Below are positions 34,879-45,786 of a stretch of DNA of 64,000 bases, in pieces. Positions within the stretch are counted from its first letter, which is position 1. Each line of letters begins with the position of its first letter. The DNA lies in assembly GCA_026873275.1 (NCBI GenBank), contig JANTUC010000009.1, forward strand, positions 310,001 to 374,000, written 5' to 3'. This DNA comes from Pseudopithomyces maydicus (lineage: Eukaryota; Ascomycota; Dothideomycetes; Pleosporales; Didymosphaeriaceae). Under the pieces are notes generated by a model that was given only the letters and a program-made list of their open reading frames with translations, had not been told where the DNA came from and made no database searches. Made by a program: the position numbers and the translations under genes.

Positions 34879-37455
34879 ATGCCACAGAATTCTAAGCGAA
34901 CTTATACATCCATTCTGCCCGCCCGAGGAAGCCGCCACATTCTCTACGTGGACGCCTATGACTCATTTTCCAATAGCATTGTTGGTCTCCTCGAGCAAAG
35001 CTTGGACGCGAACGTAACGACTGTGCGTATCGATGACAGAACTGTATCCGAAAACTTCACGACAATTCTCAAGGCCTTCGATGCCGTGGTAGTAGGACCG
35101 GGACCTGGACACCCCGCCAATCCAAACGATGTTGGCCTGATCAACCAGCTGTGGGGGCTCAACGAACAGGATCTCCTCCCAGTTTTTGGAATTTGCCTAG
35201 GGTTTCAGTCGCTATGTTTAGCTCATGGAGCGAGCATCAAAAGACTGAAGCAAGCAAGGCATGGCATCATATCCAATGTTCTTCACAATCGGACCGACAT
35301 CTTCAAGGGCATAGTAGGCCTGCGGGCCACACAGTACCATTCACTCCATGTCGATTTGAAGTCCGATGACAGCGGATCTGTAGAGCCGCACTGGGAACCC
35401 AATGGGAACTGCCCTGACATCCAGCCCCTGGCTTGGGATGTCGAAGATGAGCTCAACGGAACCATACTCATGGGCGCGAAGCATACCACGAAACCATTCT
35501 GGGGCGTGCAGTTCCATCCAGAATCCATCTGTACTTCAAAAGAGGGCACAAAGCTGTTGCAAAAATGGTGGGCGCTAGCTGAAGAGTGGCTTTCTTCTCG
35601 CTCAAGGACGAAGTGTTCCAACCGCGCCGCACCATTGAGCTATATTTCTCCTGAAAATATCGCCACCACGGCGAGAGGTGCGCTCAAAAATAAAAATAAG
35701 GCTCGACAGCGCTCCGCAGTTTCAAGTCTGGCCGAAGCCCTTCAGCTAAACACCGGCAAACAGCCCACAGAACTACAATGGACGTCACACGCGACTGGTC
35801 AGATCAGCCCGACCGCTCTTGTAGAAGCACTAGGCTTGGACGGGGAAGAGGTCATATTACTCGATTCACAGAATCATAGTATGGGACGATTCAGCTTGTT
35901 GGGCGTCGTGGTTCCCGGCGAAACGGTAAAGGTCACGTACAGATCCTGGGATCGGACTCTACGCTACGGGACGGACTTGGATGACGAGCGTCTTGTGCAA
36001 CTTCAATCCGTCGATCAGATTTGGCCGATTCTCCAAGAAGCTCTTGATGTGCACGATCCAAATAACCAGAGCCACACATCTATAGGCTCAGGGCGCGAGA
36101 GCACACCAGAAGATAGTCCGTTTTGGGGTGGCTTCATGGGCTATATCTCGTACGAAGCTGGCTTGGAAACGATAGGTGTAGAACCTCATGAGTCTCTGGC
36201 AAGCAGTTTGATCCCAGACATCAACTTCGCCTTTGTACATCGCAGCATCGTTGTGGATCACGCTTCGAACAAAACATATGTGCAGTCGCTACTTCCCAAC
36301 GACTCACGCTGGATCGAGAATGTCGGACACACAGTCGAAACATTGATCCTCCAGTCTGACCAAAAGAACCTCCATTCCGAGACTACACGAGACGACACAA
36401 GTGCTACACGAGAGCTCCGCGAAAGCCTCGAGATGGAAAAGAGACTAGGCCTATCACAAATCCGCACTCCCCAAGAACGCAACTACCGAAACAAAGTCCT
36501 CGAATGCCAAAGTTCACTCGCAGCAGGCGACTCTTACGAGCTCTGCCTAACAGACGAGACTCTGATCACGGTACCCAAGATCGACGGCCAAGGCGTAAAT
36601 CCCTGGGCACTGTACAAGAAACTTCGCCGTAAAAACCCGGCCCCGTACGGCGCCTACCTCCAGCTGTCCACCGCCACCGTCGTCGGCACCAGCCCTGAGC
36701 GATTCCTCAAATGGGATCGCCAGGGTCACTGCCAATTTCGACCGATCAAGGGCACGGTGAAGAAATCTCCAGCGATGACGCGCGAAATCGCACATGGCAT
36801 CCTCAACTCGTCGAAGGAACAAGCTGAGAACCTTATGATTGTAGATCTCATCAGGCACGACCTTAGCGGCGTTATTGGTGCCGAGCGTTGCAGCGTCCCC
36901 AAGCTGATGACAGTCGAGGAGTACGAGCACGTCTACCAACTTGTGTCTGTCATCGAGGGCCAGCTTCCGGACTCATCTGACGGGAAAGATACCACGGGTC
37001 TGGACGTTCTGAAAGCCTCGCTGCCCCCAGGATCGATGACTGGCGCGCCAAAGAAGAGGTCGTGTGAGATTCTGAGAGACATAGAGAAGCGGCCAAGGGG
37101 CATCTACTCCGGTGTACTAGGATACTTGGATGTTGGAGGCGCAGGTGACTTTTCCGTCGTCATCCGTACAGCTGTCCGCGACGCGAGTACTAGTGGAAGC
37201 TCGAAGACGCACCGCAGGACGGATAACAGTGGAGATTCGACACCTCGCTCGAATCTCGGGTGTACGCCTGCAGGCACAAGTCCACGATCCACAAGCCCGC
37301 ACGCCCCTGTTAGAGATGTCCTTGCCCAAGAGAGTATGGAGACGTGGCGTATTGGAGCTGGAGGGGCGGTGACTATTCAGAGTACAGACGAGGGCGAGTA
37401 CTTGGAGATGGAAACAAAGGTCATGACGGCTTTGACAGCTTTCCAGTCAAAGTGA
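34879..37455 (+). CDS. Aminodeoxychorismate synthase (PABA synthase), bifunctional PabA-PabB
   Basis: Makes 4-amino-4-deoxychorismate from chorismate and glutamine, the first step toward p-aminobenzoate and folate. It is a single exon of 858 aa. The N-terminal glutamine amidotransferase has the nucleophile motif FGICLGFQS and the HPES motif with the catalytic His and Glu. The C-terminal chorismate-binding half shows GGFMGYISYEAG, GTSPERFL and, diagnostically, PIKGT. That Lys marks aminodeoxychorismate synthases, whereas anthranilate synthases carry PIAGT. LPPGSMTGAPKKR closes the active site. A Ser/Thr-rich insert of about 60 residues sits before the last strand-forming segment (ESMETWRIGAGGAVT). 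The first ATG in frame is 34879. No frame problems. Confidence 0.96.
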   Translation: MPQNSKRTYTSILPARGSRHILYVDAYDSFSNSIVGLLEQSLDANVTTVRIDDRTVSENFTTILKAFDAVVVGPGPGHPANPNDVGLINQLWGLNEQDLLPVFGICLGFQSLCLAHGASIKRLKQARHGIISNVLHNRTDIFKGIVGLRATQYHSLHVDLKSDDSGSVEPHWEPNGNCPDIQPLAWDVEDELNGTILMGAKHTTKPFWGVQFHPESICTSKEGTKLLQKWWALAEEWLSSRSRTKCSNRAAPLSYISPENIATTARGALKNKNKARQRSAVSSLAEALQLNTGKQPTELQWTSHATGQISPTALVEALGLDGEEVILLDSQNHSMGRFSLLGVVVPGETVKVTYRSWDRTLRYGTDLDDERLVQLQSVDQIWPILQEALDVHDPNNQSHTSIGSGRESTPEDSPFWGGFMGYISYEAGLETIGVEPHESLASSLIPDINFAFVHRSIVVDHASNKTYVQSLLPNDSRWIENVGHTVETLILQSDQKNLHSETTRDDTSATRELRESLEMEKRLGLSQIRTPQERNYRNKVLECQSSLAAGDSYELCLTDETLITVPKIDGQGVNPWALYKKLRRKNPAPYGAYLQLSTATVVGTSPERFLKWDRQGHCQFRPIKGTVKKSPAMTREIAHGILNSSKEQAENLMIVDLIRHDLSGVIGAERCSVPKLMTVEEYEHVYQLVSVIEGQLPDSSDGKDTTGLDVLKASLPPGSMTGAPKKRSCEILRDIEKRPRGIYSGVLGYLDVGGAGDFSVVIRTAVRDASTSGSSKTHRRTDNSGDSTPRSNLGCTPAGTSPRSTSPHAPVRDVLAQESMETWRIGAGGAVTIQSTDEGEYLEMETKVMTALTAFQSK

Positions 37456-38505
37456 AGGAATATCATCATACATCGAAGATCACCCTGGGCTTCAACAGTC
37501 CATAGGAGCTCATCTCGCCACGGGAATGCCGAGTAGGCAGAGTCGCGATATGCATGTATTTGTCTTGATCGAGCGCAGAATCTCAACGATAGAAGAAGGC
37601 AGGAGCGCAAGCCAAGGTTAATTTAGAGGATTCGGAGAAGAAACACCTTTCTGTAGTTGTTCGAATATAGCGGCCCTACACAGGGAAGCACGTGAGGGAC
37701 AGTCGAGATAGACAGTCAAGATAGACAGTCGGCCAAGAATTGACCGACCCAAAAGACTGCATTGCACGCTGCACACTGCACACTGCACAATGCGATAAAG
37801 CAATCAATACTACCCCGCACCTGTACGACCAGCTCTCCCAAGTTCAATTGGACGCTCTCTGTAAGCATACGCCCGTGGACGTCAATCGTGGGTCGACGCG
37901 CCTCAGTAATGCTTAGCCGAGCTCCCGAGAAACCGTTCAGCTGCACAGCTGATATTGCCCAGAAGCACGCTCTTTGTCATGTATGCAATTCAAGACTAAT
38001 AGGACCGAACAAATTCTGTATTCGAAGAATCTAGCTGCGTCGCACCACGTCCGACAGCGTGTATCCGGGTGATGCCGGGGAGATGCCGCAGATGCCGATG
38101 CGATGCCGCTCGTCGGTGCGGACGCTGCGTGCATGCCATGCTTGCAACCACACGCGTACATGGATGGACATGATGTGCTGTACCTGTTAGATTACTGGAA
38201 GAAGAAAGTCGTTTCCACTTTGGAGTTCCACTGAAAATTCTACTCATGTGGGAATCATGCCACTGCGGCATGTACGGATGAGAGGGGGAATCTCGGTGCT
38301 TGCGTTGTGTATGGATGTACAGAGTGCATGGGGCGTCTTCTGATTCTGCAGACTGTAGATAGGTATATAAGTAGGGTCGTACATCACTGGGAACTCACTC
38401 ACTCATCATTACGATTGTCAGTCAGTCAATCAGTTCATCAGTCAATCAACACTTGAATCAACAACTTCTCCATTACCTTTTCATCAACCCTTCTATACCT
38501 TCAAC
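37456..38505. other. Intergenic, upstream of cyanide hydratase
   Basis: Contains short direct repeats of GATAGACAGTC (about 37707-37732) and CTGCACA (about 37770-37790), and the cyanide hydratase core promoter. Confidence 0.55.
38364..38371 (+). promoter_or_regulatory. Candidate TATA box of cyanide hydratase gene
   Basis: TATATAAG lies about 135 nt before the start codon and is followed by a pyrimidine/CTCA-rich leader. A strong TATA box fits an inducible gene. The site is seen; its use is inferred. Confidence 0.5.
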
Positions 38506-39898
38506 ATGGTTCTCACCAAGTACAAAGCCGCAGCTGTAAGCATCTCTATCTTGCTCACCCTCTCCCTCCATCCTGAGTAAAACTACAGGTCACTTCCGAG
38601 CCTGCATGGTTCGACCTCGAGAGCGGCGTCCGCAAGACCATCGACTTCATCAACGAAGCCGGTGCTGCCGGCGCGAAGCTCATCGCCTTCCCCGAGGTCT
38701 GGATCCCAGGCTACCCCTACTGGATGTGGAAAGTCAACTACCAGCAATCCCTCCCTATGTTGAAGAAGTACCGTGAGAACTCCATGGCCGTTGACTCTGA
38801 GGAGTTCAAGCGTATTCGAAGGGCTGCTCGTGATAACCAGATGTAAGGACTTACATTCACACGTCTTGCACATACATGAACATATACATGCATATGTAGC
38901 ATCTCACCCAACCACCTCCCACCCCCGTCCTAACCCATCACCTCCTTTCCATCCCAACCCTAACACCCCTCAGTTACGTCTCCCTCGGCTTCTCCGAAAT
39001 CGACCACGCAACCCTCTACCTCGCCCAAGCCCTCATCGATCCCACCGGCGAAGTCATCAACCACCGCCGCAAGATCAAGCCCACGCACGTCGAGAAGCTC
39101 GTCTACGGCGACGGCTCCGGCGACACCTTCCTCTCTGTCGTCCCCACCGAGCTCGGCCGCCTCGGCCAACTCAACTGCTGGGAGAACATGAACCCCTTCC
39201 TCAAGTCCCTCAACGTCTCCGCCGGCGAGCAAGTCCACATCGCCGCCTGGCCCGTGTACCCCGGCAAGGAAACCCTCAAGTATCCCGACCCGGCGACCAA
39301 CGTTGCGGACCCGGCGTCCGATTTGGTTACCCCGGCGTATGCGATTGAGACGGGAACTTGGACGCTTGCGCCGTTCCAGAGACTGAGCGTGGAGGGCTTG
39401 AAGAAGAATACACCCGAGGGTGTGGAGCCCGAGACGGATCCCTCGACGTACAATGGGCATGCGAGGATTTACAAGCCGGATGGCACTCTGGTTGCTAAGC
39501 CGGATAAGGACTTTGACGGCTTGCTTTATGTGGATGTGAGATTGCTCTTTCCTTACTTCTCCTTCCCTCCTTCCCGTTTTCCATCCTACTTCAATCACAC
39601 ATGTACACGAACGTTATAAAAAGAATTCCAAACTGACCACACCCAGATCGACCTCAACGAGTCCCACCTCACAAAGGTCCTCGCCGACTTCGCAGGCCAC
39701 TACATGCGGCCCGACCTCATCCGCCTGCTGGTCGACACGCGGCGCAAGGAGCTCGTCACCGAGGCGGACCCCAACGGGGGAATAGCGACATACTCGACGC
39801 GGGGGCGGTTGGGATTGAACGTCCCGTTGGAGGATGCGAAGAAGAGGGGACCGGTCGGGGTTGCGGGAACGATCAATGGGGACGCGAAGTTGGAGTAG
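38506..39898 (+). CDS. Cyanide hydratase (nitrilase family)
   Basis: Hydrates hydrogen cyanide to formamide, a detoxification enzyme of fungi that meet cyanogenic plants or their own cyanide. Exons are 38506-38535, 38589-38842, 38974-39535 and 39647-39898 (365 aa). The nitrilase triad is intact: Glu46 in FPEVWIPGYPYW, Lys128 in HRRKIKPTHVEK and Cys163 in LNCWENMNPF. The N-terminus MVLTKYKAAAVTSEP and the segment IDLNESHLTKVLADFAGHYM match fungal cyanide hydratases and not general nitrilases. The tail after GLNVPLED is Lys/Gly-rich and somewhat longer than usual. Family members form large spiral oligomers. Confidence 0.95.
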
Positions 39899-40876
39899 GC
39901 GGATAGTGATGCGTTGGAGGGTTGAGAGAGGTTTGTTTTAGAATGTTCTCCGCTCATTGATGGTTTGATTAGATAGGTTTACTTGTAAGATATATTTATG
40001 CGGTTACATTGAAGTTAAGTTATGGACGTAATGGTTGTTGATGTTGATATCGCGAGTTAATCTGTGTGACCGACTTGAATTTCTCTTTTTCAACATCGAT
40101 TTGCTGGGTCCACTAGATTACTGCACTGTGCATGTTAAATTCAATACTTTCTGTACGCTCTTCCATGTTGTCAAAAGGGTGAGATGCTGTTTTTCAATCA
40201 TCATTTCCCGACCAGTTACGATATCGCACCTTTAATTTTTATAGCTATGCTACCAGATATTCCATTTAGAAACGCAATATATCACGCTTTTCCCCCAAAT
40301 AAGTCTTTCAAACAGTGAAGGTACCGCGTGCGGGGTAGCTGCCTATCCAGCACCGCCAGCCGTGAAAGAGGCAAGCACGATGGGCGAGTGAGGCACGCAA
40401 CGCCCACAACGCCCACAACGCCCACCACCACCACAAATTCCATCAACCCTCTATTCGTAGGCCTATATCTATTTTCTCGATAGAGATTCTTCCGTCAAAT
40501 CAAACAAAAACGCAAGTTCTTTGAGCCGGCACTTCGAAGTGGCTTTTAGTTTTTTGCTTTTTTGGCAGAGGTGGTTGATGGCAGAGCATATTATTAGGAC
40601 TGGCGACAGTGCGATAGTTCGAATCCGCGTGTGCTAATCGTTATTTTGTTTGTGGTTGTATCTATATCTCTTTCGTACTCCACCCGCACCTCATCTGTCC
40701 TTCGTCACTTTTTGGCTAACACTCACGGACACGAATACATTTTTGCTAGGACAGTAAAATTTTGGTCATCAGCTAACTCTTGCCCACCTACCAGATGATT
40801 TTGGGAATTATTTCCAGTTTTCTACACCAGCTACTGCCAGAGACGAGTGAGCCACTGATTTTCAGCTCCATGCTCT
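39899..40876. other. Intergenic with repeat element copy A
   Basis: Between cyanide hydratase (+) and the HET gene (-), convergent. AT-rich, and contains one copy of the dispersed Pol III-like element described separately. Confidence 0.6.
40473..40647 (+). repeat. Dispersed element, copy A (75-nt identical core plus A/B-box segment)
   Basis: The core (about 40479-40553) is identical to copies at 48.5 kb (minus strand) and 63.7 kb and holds the palindrome CACTTCGAAGTG. A T-rich spacer leads to an A-box-like TGGCAGAGGTGG (40563), a B-box-like AGTTCGAATCC (about 40616) and a TTTT terminator (40644-40647). The T-arm stem is poor, so it is not a normal tRNA. Could be a SINE-like element or a small RNA gene. 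Confidence 0.75.
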
Positions 40877-42871
40877 TTAAACTAGATTTATCATCCTCCA
40901 CTCGCCCGTTTCTACTGCCTCACCATCCATTATACCATCAACGTATGCCTCGCTTACGATGGTGAAGTTTCCATTGCGTTCTGGCCGAAGGATAAAAGGA
41001 ACCTGTGTCCCACCTATCAAAGCGACGACGTCGCCTTGTCTGGTATCTGAACATCCTAATCCTAGGTGTCCCCTGGTGGTAACAAATGGACATAGATCTG
41101 GTGTTATTCTCCAAATTAAACGATCAGCTTTATGTAACTCTTCGGACAAACCTTCCAGCATTCTTTTCACGTCCCCATGTGCCAAGTATGCCTGGAGCGG
41201 CTTAGCTATTTCGGGCGACACCATGTTTGTAGTGTCCTCTGACAAGAAATTTAGGGCTCTTAGAAACGTCTCGTCTCCGGCTCTTTCAGGAAGGTCGTCT
41301 TTGCCGTATTGCGTGTCTGCGTGAGAGGTTCGGGCTACTGCACGCAAACGCTCACTATAATCGCCATAGTGTTTCCGAGTCTCATAGCTCAGTCGAAGAA
41401 CTTCGACAATCCAGTCATGTGGACGGATGCACTGCCCTGTTCTCGCGTCCCGAGGGACGTTTCCGACTGTGAATACCATGTCGTAGATGTTTCCTAATAC
41501 AGATATCCCCTCAATATCAACCTCTCCCATTGACAAGTTAACCATGAGTCGCAAACCCTTTCCCTTCGATGCACTAAACCTTAGTTCAGATAGAGAATCT
41601 GCGATTGTGTATTGTAAGGTGTTTACCATAGGCTGGCTCCAGTCTGGCACCCACGAGGGCAGGTAGGAAGGCATGGGGGAAGCTCTGCATAATGACAATA
41701 CCAGAGCGTAGCCTTGTAGTAGCAGAGTAATCGTGGCCCTCATATATACCCTACGTATGGAACTCTTGTAGTCTGAGGAAAGACCCAATTTCTCCAGCTC
41801 TTCTCGATCTCTGGCAATAGCCAATAGAGCAAAAATCTTGTCCCGTGGATCTGTGGATTTGAAAGATAGATGATCAGATATGTGGTGCAGATGCTTATTT
41901 CTCCCACAGATGGTACGAAGCAATACCATTAAAGGCAGTTTCGCCGCGCAATAAGTCCTCGAAAGTGAGAGCATGGTAAAGACTTGCAATGAGCGCCCAA
42001 ACGTGAAGTGGAAATCGAACCGCTGCACAGTAGTTTCCTGTAATGCCACGTAGCACAGGTGCCAATACGCGTAATACGAAGCGCGCAATCGACGACGCGA
42101 TATTCGTTTCGAGCCACAAGCAAAATAAGCAGTCTTTGGAAGAGTAATCTCCTGCAAACACCATATTCTTTCCCACCACGACCTGCGAAAAAGATTGGTC
42201 AGGTCAGTCATGAATAGCACGTTTTGATCGACCGTTTCTTTTATAGGGTTAAGAACTTTTTCTAGCTGCCGCATTGTAACTAGTATGGTTCTGCCATCGA
42301 GCACATGTTCTGCGACGACTCTGTCAGAATTGTAGGCGTGCGGAGATATCCGTGTCTGTTTAATTGCATGCCAAGCCTGTATAGTCGAATCTAAGCCGAT
42401 ATGCAGACCACATTCTTCGGCTTGTTTCCCTACTATCTGCAGGTGATCGATAACTGAATCGCTATTATCGGCAGCCGGTCCGAGCCAGGCCAGAACTCCG
42501 GATGTTTGTCTGTATATGTCACCCATCATTCCCACCTGCCACCCCTTCTCTTCGTCGTCCGCTTGGTTGATGCAGATTGCATCTATCCAAACTATGATGC
42601 TATCGTCATCTTCCGCGATACTCATTAACGCGTCGTATAAGTTCCGCGTCACCTTAAAAGGTTGACGATTCACCAAGATGACCCGAGTGTCGTTCGCATC
42701 GCCCCAGACGTAAGATAGTGCCAGGAAGGGTGGATTGTCATCTAGACTGCGAGTGAAGACACGGCATGTTGGACGGATTTTGCTGAGCTTGTGGCTTCTT
42801 GGGAATAGTTCGAGAAGTCGTATCTCGCGTTTTGAACGCGCCAAACTTTGGTATTTGAATCCACCTCCCAT
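40877..42871 (-). CDS. HET-domain protein (heterokaryon incompatibility type)
   Basis: A single-exon protein of 664 aa with an N-terminal HET domain (about residues 50-200). The three hallmark blocks are ALSYVWGD, IVWIDAICINQADDEEKGWQ and YRQTSGVLAWLGPA. HET domains trigger cell death when incompatible partners meet, and many copies of unknown role exist in filamentous fungi. The C-terminal part has the usual DPRDKIFALLAIA-type segment and no repeat motif such as WD40 or NACHT, so this is the common HET-6-like layout. Base composition is more AT-rich than the neighbours, as often seen in this fast-changing family. No frame breaks. Confidence 0.93.
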   Translation of the reverse strand: MGGGFKYQSLARSKREIRLLELFPRSHKLSKIRPTCRVFTRSLDDNPPFLALSYVWGDANDTRVILVNRQPFKVTRNLYDALMSIAEDDDSIIVWIDAICINQADDEEKGWQVGMMGDIYRQTSGVLAWLGPAADNSDSVIDHLQIVGKQAEECGLHIGLDSTIQAWHAIKQTRISPHAYNSDRVVAEHVLDGRTILVTMRQLEKVLNPIKETVDQNVLFMTDLTNLFRRSWWERIWCLQEITLPKTAYFACGSKRISRRRLRASYYAYWHLCYVALQETTVQRFDFHFTFGRSLQVFTMLSLSRTYCAAKLPLMVLLRTICGRNKHLHHISDHLSFKSTDPRDKIFALLAIARDREELEKLGLSSDYKSSIRRVYMRATITLLLQGYALVLSLCRASPMPSYLPSWVPDWSQPMVNTLQYTIADSLSELRFSASKGKGLRLMVNLSMGEVDIEGISVLGNIYDMVFTVGNVPRDARTGQCIRPHDWIVEVLRLSYETRKHYGDYSERLRAVARTSHADTQYGKDDLPERAGDETFLRALNFLSEDTTNMVSPEIAKPLQAYLAHGDVKRMLEGLSEELHKADRLIWRITPDLCPFVTTRGHLGLGCSDTRQGDVVALIGGTQVPFILRPERNGNFTIVSEAYVDGIMDGEAVETGEWRMINLV

Positions 42872-43492
42872 GATTAGTGGTTGTATTTTATTTTAGCGTG
42901 GTAAAGTTCGTCGATGGTTGGGATAGATAATATGAAATATAGGTTAAGGAGAGCTCATCGAGAATGTTTTGGTCGATGCATCTCTAGATCAGGCTGAGTG
43001 AAGGCAACAGCATAAACTGCTTATATAATGCGTTCGAATACGAGAGATAAAAAGCAAATTGAACGCAGCAGATTCACCGGAAAGAAGTCTATCTTCTCAT
43101 TGATATGACAAAGACCTAATAGATCATTTCAAGAACATCCGAGTGGGAAATGAAGAATAGCAGATTAAATAAACAGAAAGGGCGCACCAGTTCAATGCAC
43201 AAAACATAGACAAGGTGAACGTCTACAGACATCGTGAGCCTATGTCGGCAAGCATCAAATGCAAAAGATATTGTGTTCACATCATTAATGTCTGTGATGT
43301 TGAAAATACAACAGCATCATTTCAAAAACGAAAATGGCTACTTTTATCACAAATTCGAAAGACTGAGCAACTCATACTGGTAGTTGATGAGTGATCCCGA
43401 GGTCGTTGCCTGTCACGCCAAGGCGCTATTTCGCATACAAGGGAGGGTACCTTCTACGCTTGATCCCTAGAACACGCCAGCAGAACTTCACA
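42872..43492. other. Intergenic between divergent HET and ATL genes
   Basis: AT-rich; nothing recognised beyond the expected promoters. Confidence 0.5.
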
Positions 43493-44168
43493 ATGGCGCC
43501 CGGCGCACGCTCAGAAGAGGCGCATCTCTGGTTCACTAGCGTATGCGAAGCTATCCAAGAGATCCCAGCCGGCAAGGTAACCTCGTACGCGCACATTGCA
43601 AGGCTGGTCGGAAAGCGTAAGCAAAACGCTCCGGATCAGGATCGTGACTACTACATCTCGCTAACAAGGTGACGACATCAGCTCAATGTCCAAGGTATCA
43701 CTCGGTATCCCGCACGCGGTAACAGGACTCTTACTGAGCATGACGTCGCGTAGACAAGTAGGAGTGTGTCTAAAACACCTGCCGGCAGCTTCGAGCGATC
43801 CTGGCAAGCAGCCACCCAAGTTCCACGGGGGCAACGTTCCTTGGCAGCGCGTGATCAACTCCAAGGGCGGGATCTCTCCAAGGTCAGTCACTCGATCTAG
43901 GCTTTCTTTGTCTCGTACCCGTACACGCAAGTGTGAAGGTGTTTGTGACTGCTGACGGAGACAAAGAGGGCCCGGCGGAGCGCGCCGACAGGCGACTGAG
44001 TTAAGGGCGGAGGGCGTAGATGTAACGCAGAACGCGATGGGTGAGTTCTTTGTTGATCTGGGCAGGTATGGATGGTTCCCGCCGATGCTTCCGAGCGAAG
44101 CAGACGAGTTGGAGAGCAGTGAGGAGGAAGATGAGGAGGCAGCAGATGCGGCGGCTTACCATACGTGA
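43493..44168 (+). CDS. ATL1: Alkyltransferase-like DNA repair protein (ATL)
   Basis: Binds O6-alkylguanine and flags it for nucleotide excision repair without removing the alkyl group. Exons are 43493-43616, a 13-nt micro-exon 43682-43694, 43754-43882 and 43967-44168 (155 aa). The helix-turn-helix with the base-flipping Arg (Arg46 in PRQVGVCLKHL) is made only by joining the micro-exon. The MGMT active-site PCHR is replaced by VPWQRVI with Trp76, the mark of ATL proteins. The end has an acidic tail (SSEEEDEEAADAAA). The family is short, so the length fits. The micro-exon is inferred from frame and conservation. Confidence 0.9.
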
Positions 44169-45205
44169 TGCGTGGATGGCTTCACGTTGCCATGGTATGC
44201 TGGCACGGCACGTTATGAATGCGGCATGATGGCAGGGTGGCAGAATAGCAGGATAGCAGGATAGCAGCCTTGGAACACGTGGAAAGGAACTGGTTTCCCG
44301 CGGGATGTCAACAAAGTGCGGGCGCTGAGATAAAGATGGCACGGGCAGCGATGAATGACCATGTTGGGGCCGATAGGCAGGCAGATAGCCAGCTGCCGGT
44401 GGCCGAGGGGCGTGTTGAGGAGTATTGGTCGAATGGGGAGCAGCGTGGAGCAGCGTGGAGACGGGGTGGTTAGCTCGACCCCTTACAATCTCCATAGGAG
44501 CAATCTAGAGAGATGGATGCATGTGTATTGCGACATCAGCGTTCCGAGTTTTGCGGGGAACGCCGGAGCTGGCGGTCGCTGGTGGATTCGAAACCCGCTC
44601 AGCCTCCAACCACACGCCCACGTTCGGCCGTCCAGGGCTGTCCAGGGCGCATGATGGATGCCATCATGGCTCTTGCGCCATGTCATCATTCACACGCTCG
44701 CTCGCTCAGCAGGCGACCAGCTGCGCAGCCGGGCCTCGGCGAATCGGAACGCGTCTCACGTGGATGCTCCCTCACCAAGGTGCTCTTATCGCACGCCAGG
44801 CACGCAACAAAGAAAGTGGGGATGGCCTACGCCGCAGGCTCATAAAGCCGGCGTAGCCACCTCCAGCTCGGTTGCATCACAAGCGCTCCCGTGTCCGTAT
44901 AACAGCTGCATCGCCCCCTGGGCCCAGAGTTTAGTCGCCATAGCTCCAGCCCGAACTGAGTCACTGCTCAGAGTCATATCCAAGACAGAAACCACCAGTC
45001 ACACCTTCTCCTGCCACACGCTGCCTATTAGTACCTTCCAGCCATACCAACTACTTCCACTCGCTGCCCACCCTCCTGCTCGCTCCCTAATCTACCTGGC
45101 CACCTACCATACACAGCCAACCATCCCCGTTCCCTTGTCGTATATATCCCGCAACACCCATACCCACAACCAACCAACACTGCCAAGTTAGCTTCCAGCA
45201 GCGTC
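44169..45205. other. Intergenic
   Basis: Between the ATL gene and the small hypothetical gene. No gene recognised, only short imperfect repeats (e.g. GCAGGATA near 44240-44265). Confidence 0.5.
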
Positions 45206-45786
45206 ATGGCGTCGGAACAGGCCTTCAACAGCGACCTCCGCAGCGAGGCTAAGGAGTTCAAGCGCGACAAGACCTCCCGCGTCAAGTGGGCACATGGCAA
45301 GGCGTTTGGACCCGGCCGTCGAGAGGAGGACGAGCGTCCCCGACCTGCCCGGATCGCGCCCATGCCAAAGTGAGTTTGCTCCGGCTTCCTGTATGATCCC
45401 AAGAACACCAACTGACCGTGCGTAGATCTGTCCGGGGCTCCTCTGGCATCGACAAGAACCGCACCGCCATCAAGAACGACATCGCGTACGCCAGTGGCGA
45501 TTCATCGGCCGACGAGGATGTCGAGCATCCATCCGTTGCCCCCGTGCCTGATGCCGGGGTCGCGTACTCGTTCGACGCCGAGCGAGGACCGAACCACGGT
45601 AGCCAGATCCTTGGCCAGGCGCTCGCCAAAGCCATCGAGACCTTCGAGGTTCGCCAGACGGACAAGCTGATCAAGGACGAATACGAGGTGCTCCGCCTGG
45701 ACGACGATGCCCTCTCTCCTGGCCCTCGGGCAGCCCGAAAGGGTGTCGCGCCCGAGGACGAGGACTACGAATTCATCGAGGCCTAA
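45206..45786 (+). CDS. Small hypothetical fungal protein
   Basis: Exons are 45206-45369 and 45426-45786 (174 aa). I do not recognise a named family. The N-terminus is highly charged (SDLRSEAKEFKRDKTSRVKW). A middle segment SGIDKNRTAIKNDIAYASG is followed by an acidic patch and an amphipathic helix, GSQILGQALAKAIETFEVRQ. The end DEDYEFIEA is acidic. The clean 56-nt intron, regular codon use and exact frame support a real gene. No signal peptide or membrane segment, so probably cytosolic or nuclear. Confidence 0.7.

Noticed and set aside
40563..40640. Calling the A/B-box segments tRNA genes
   Set aside because: The T-arm around TTCGAAT does not pair well in any of the three copies, and no acceptor stem or anticodon arm could be drawn.
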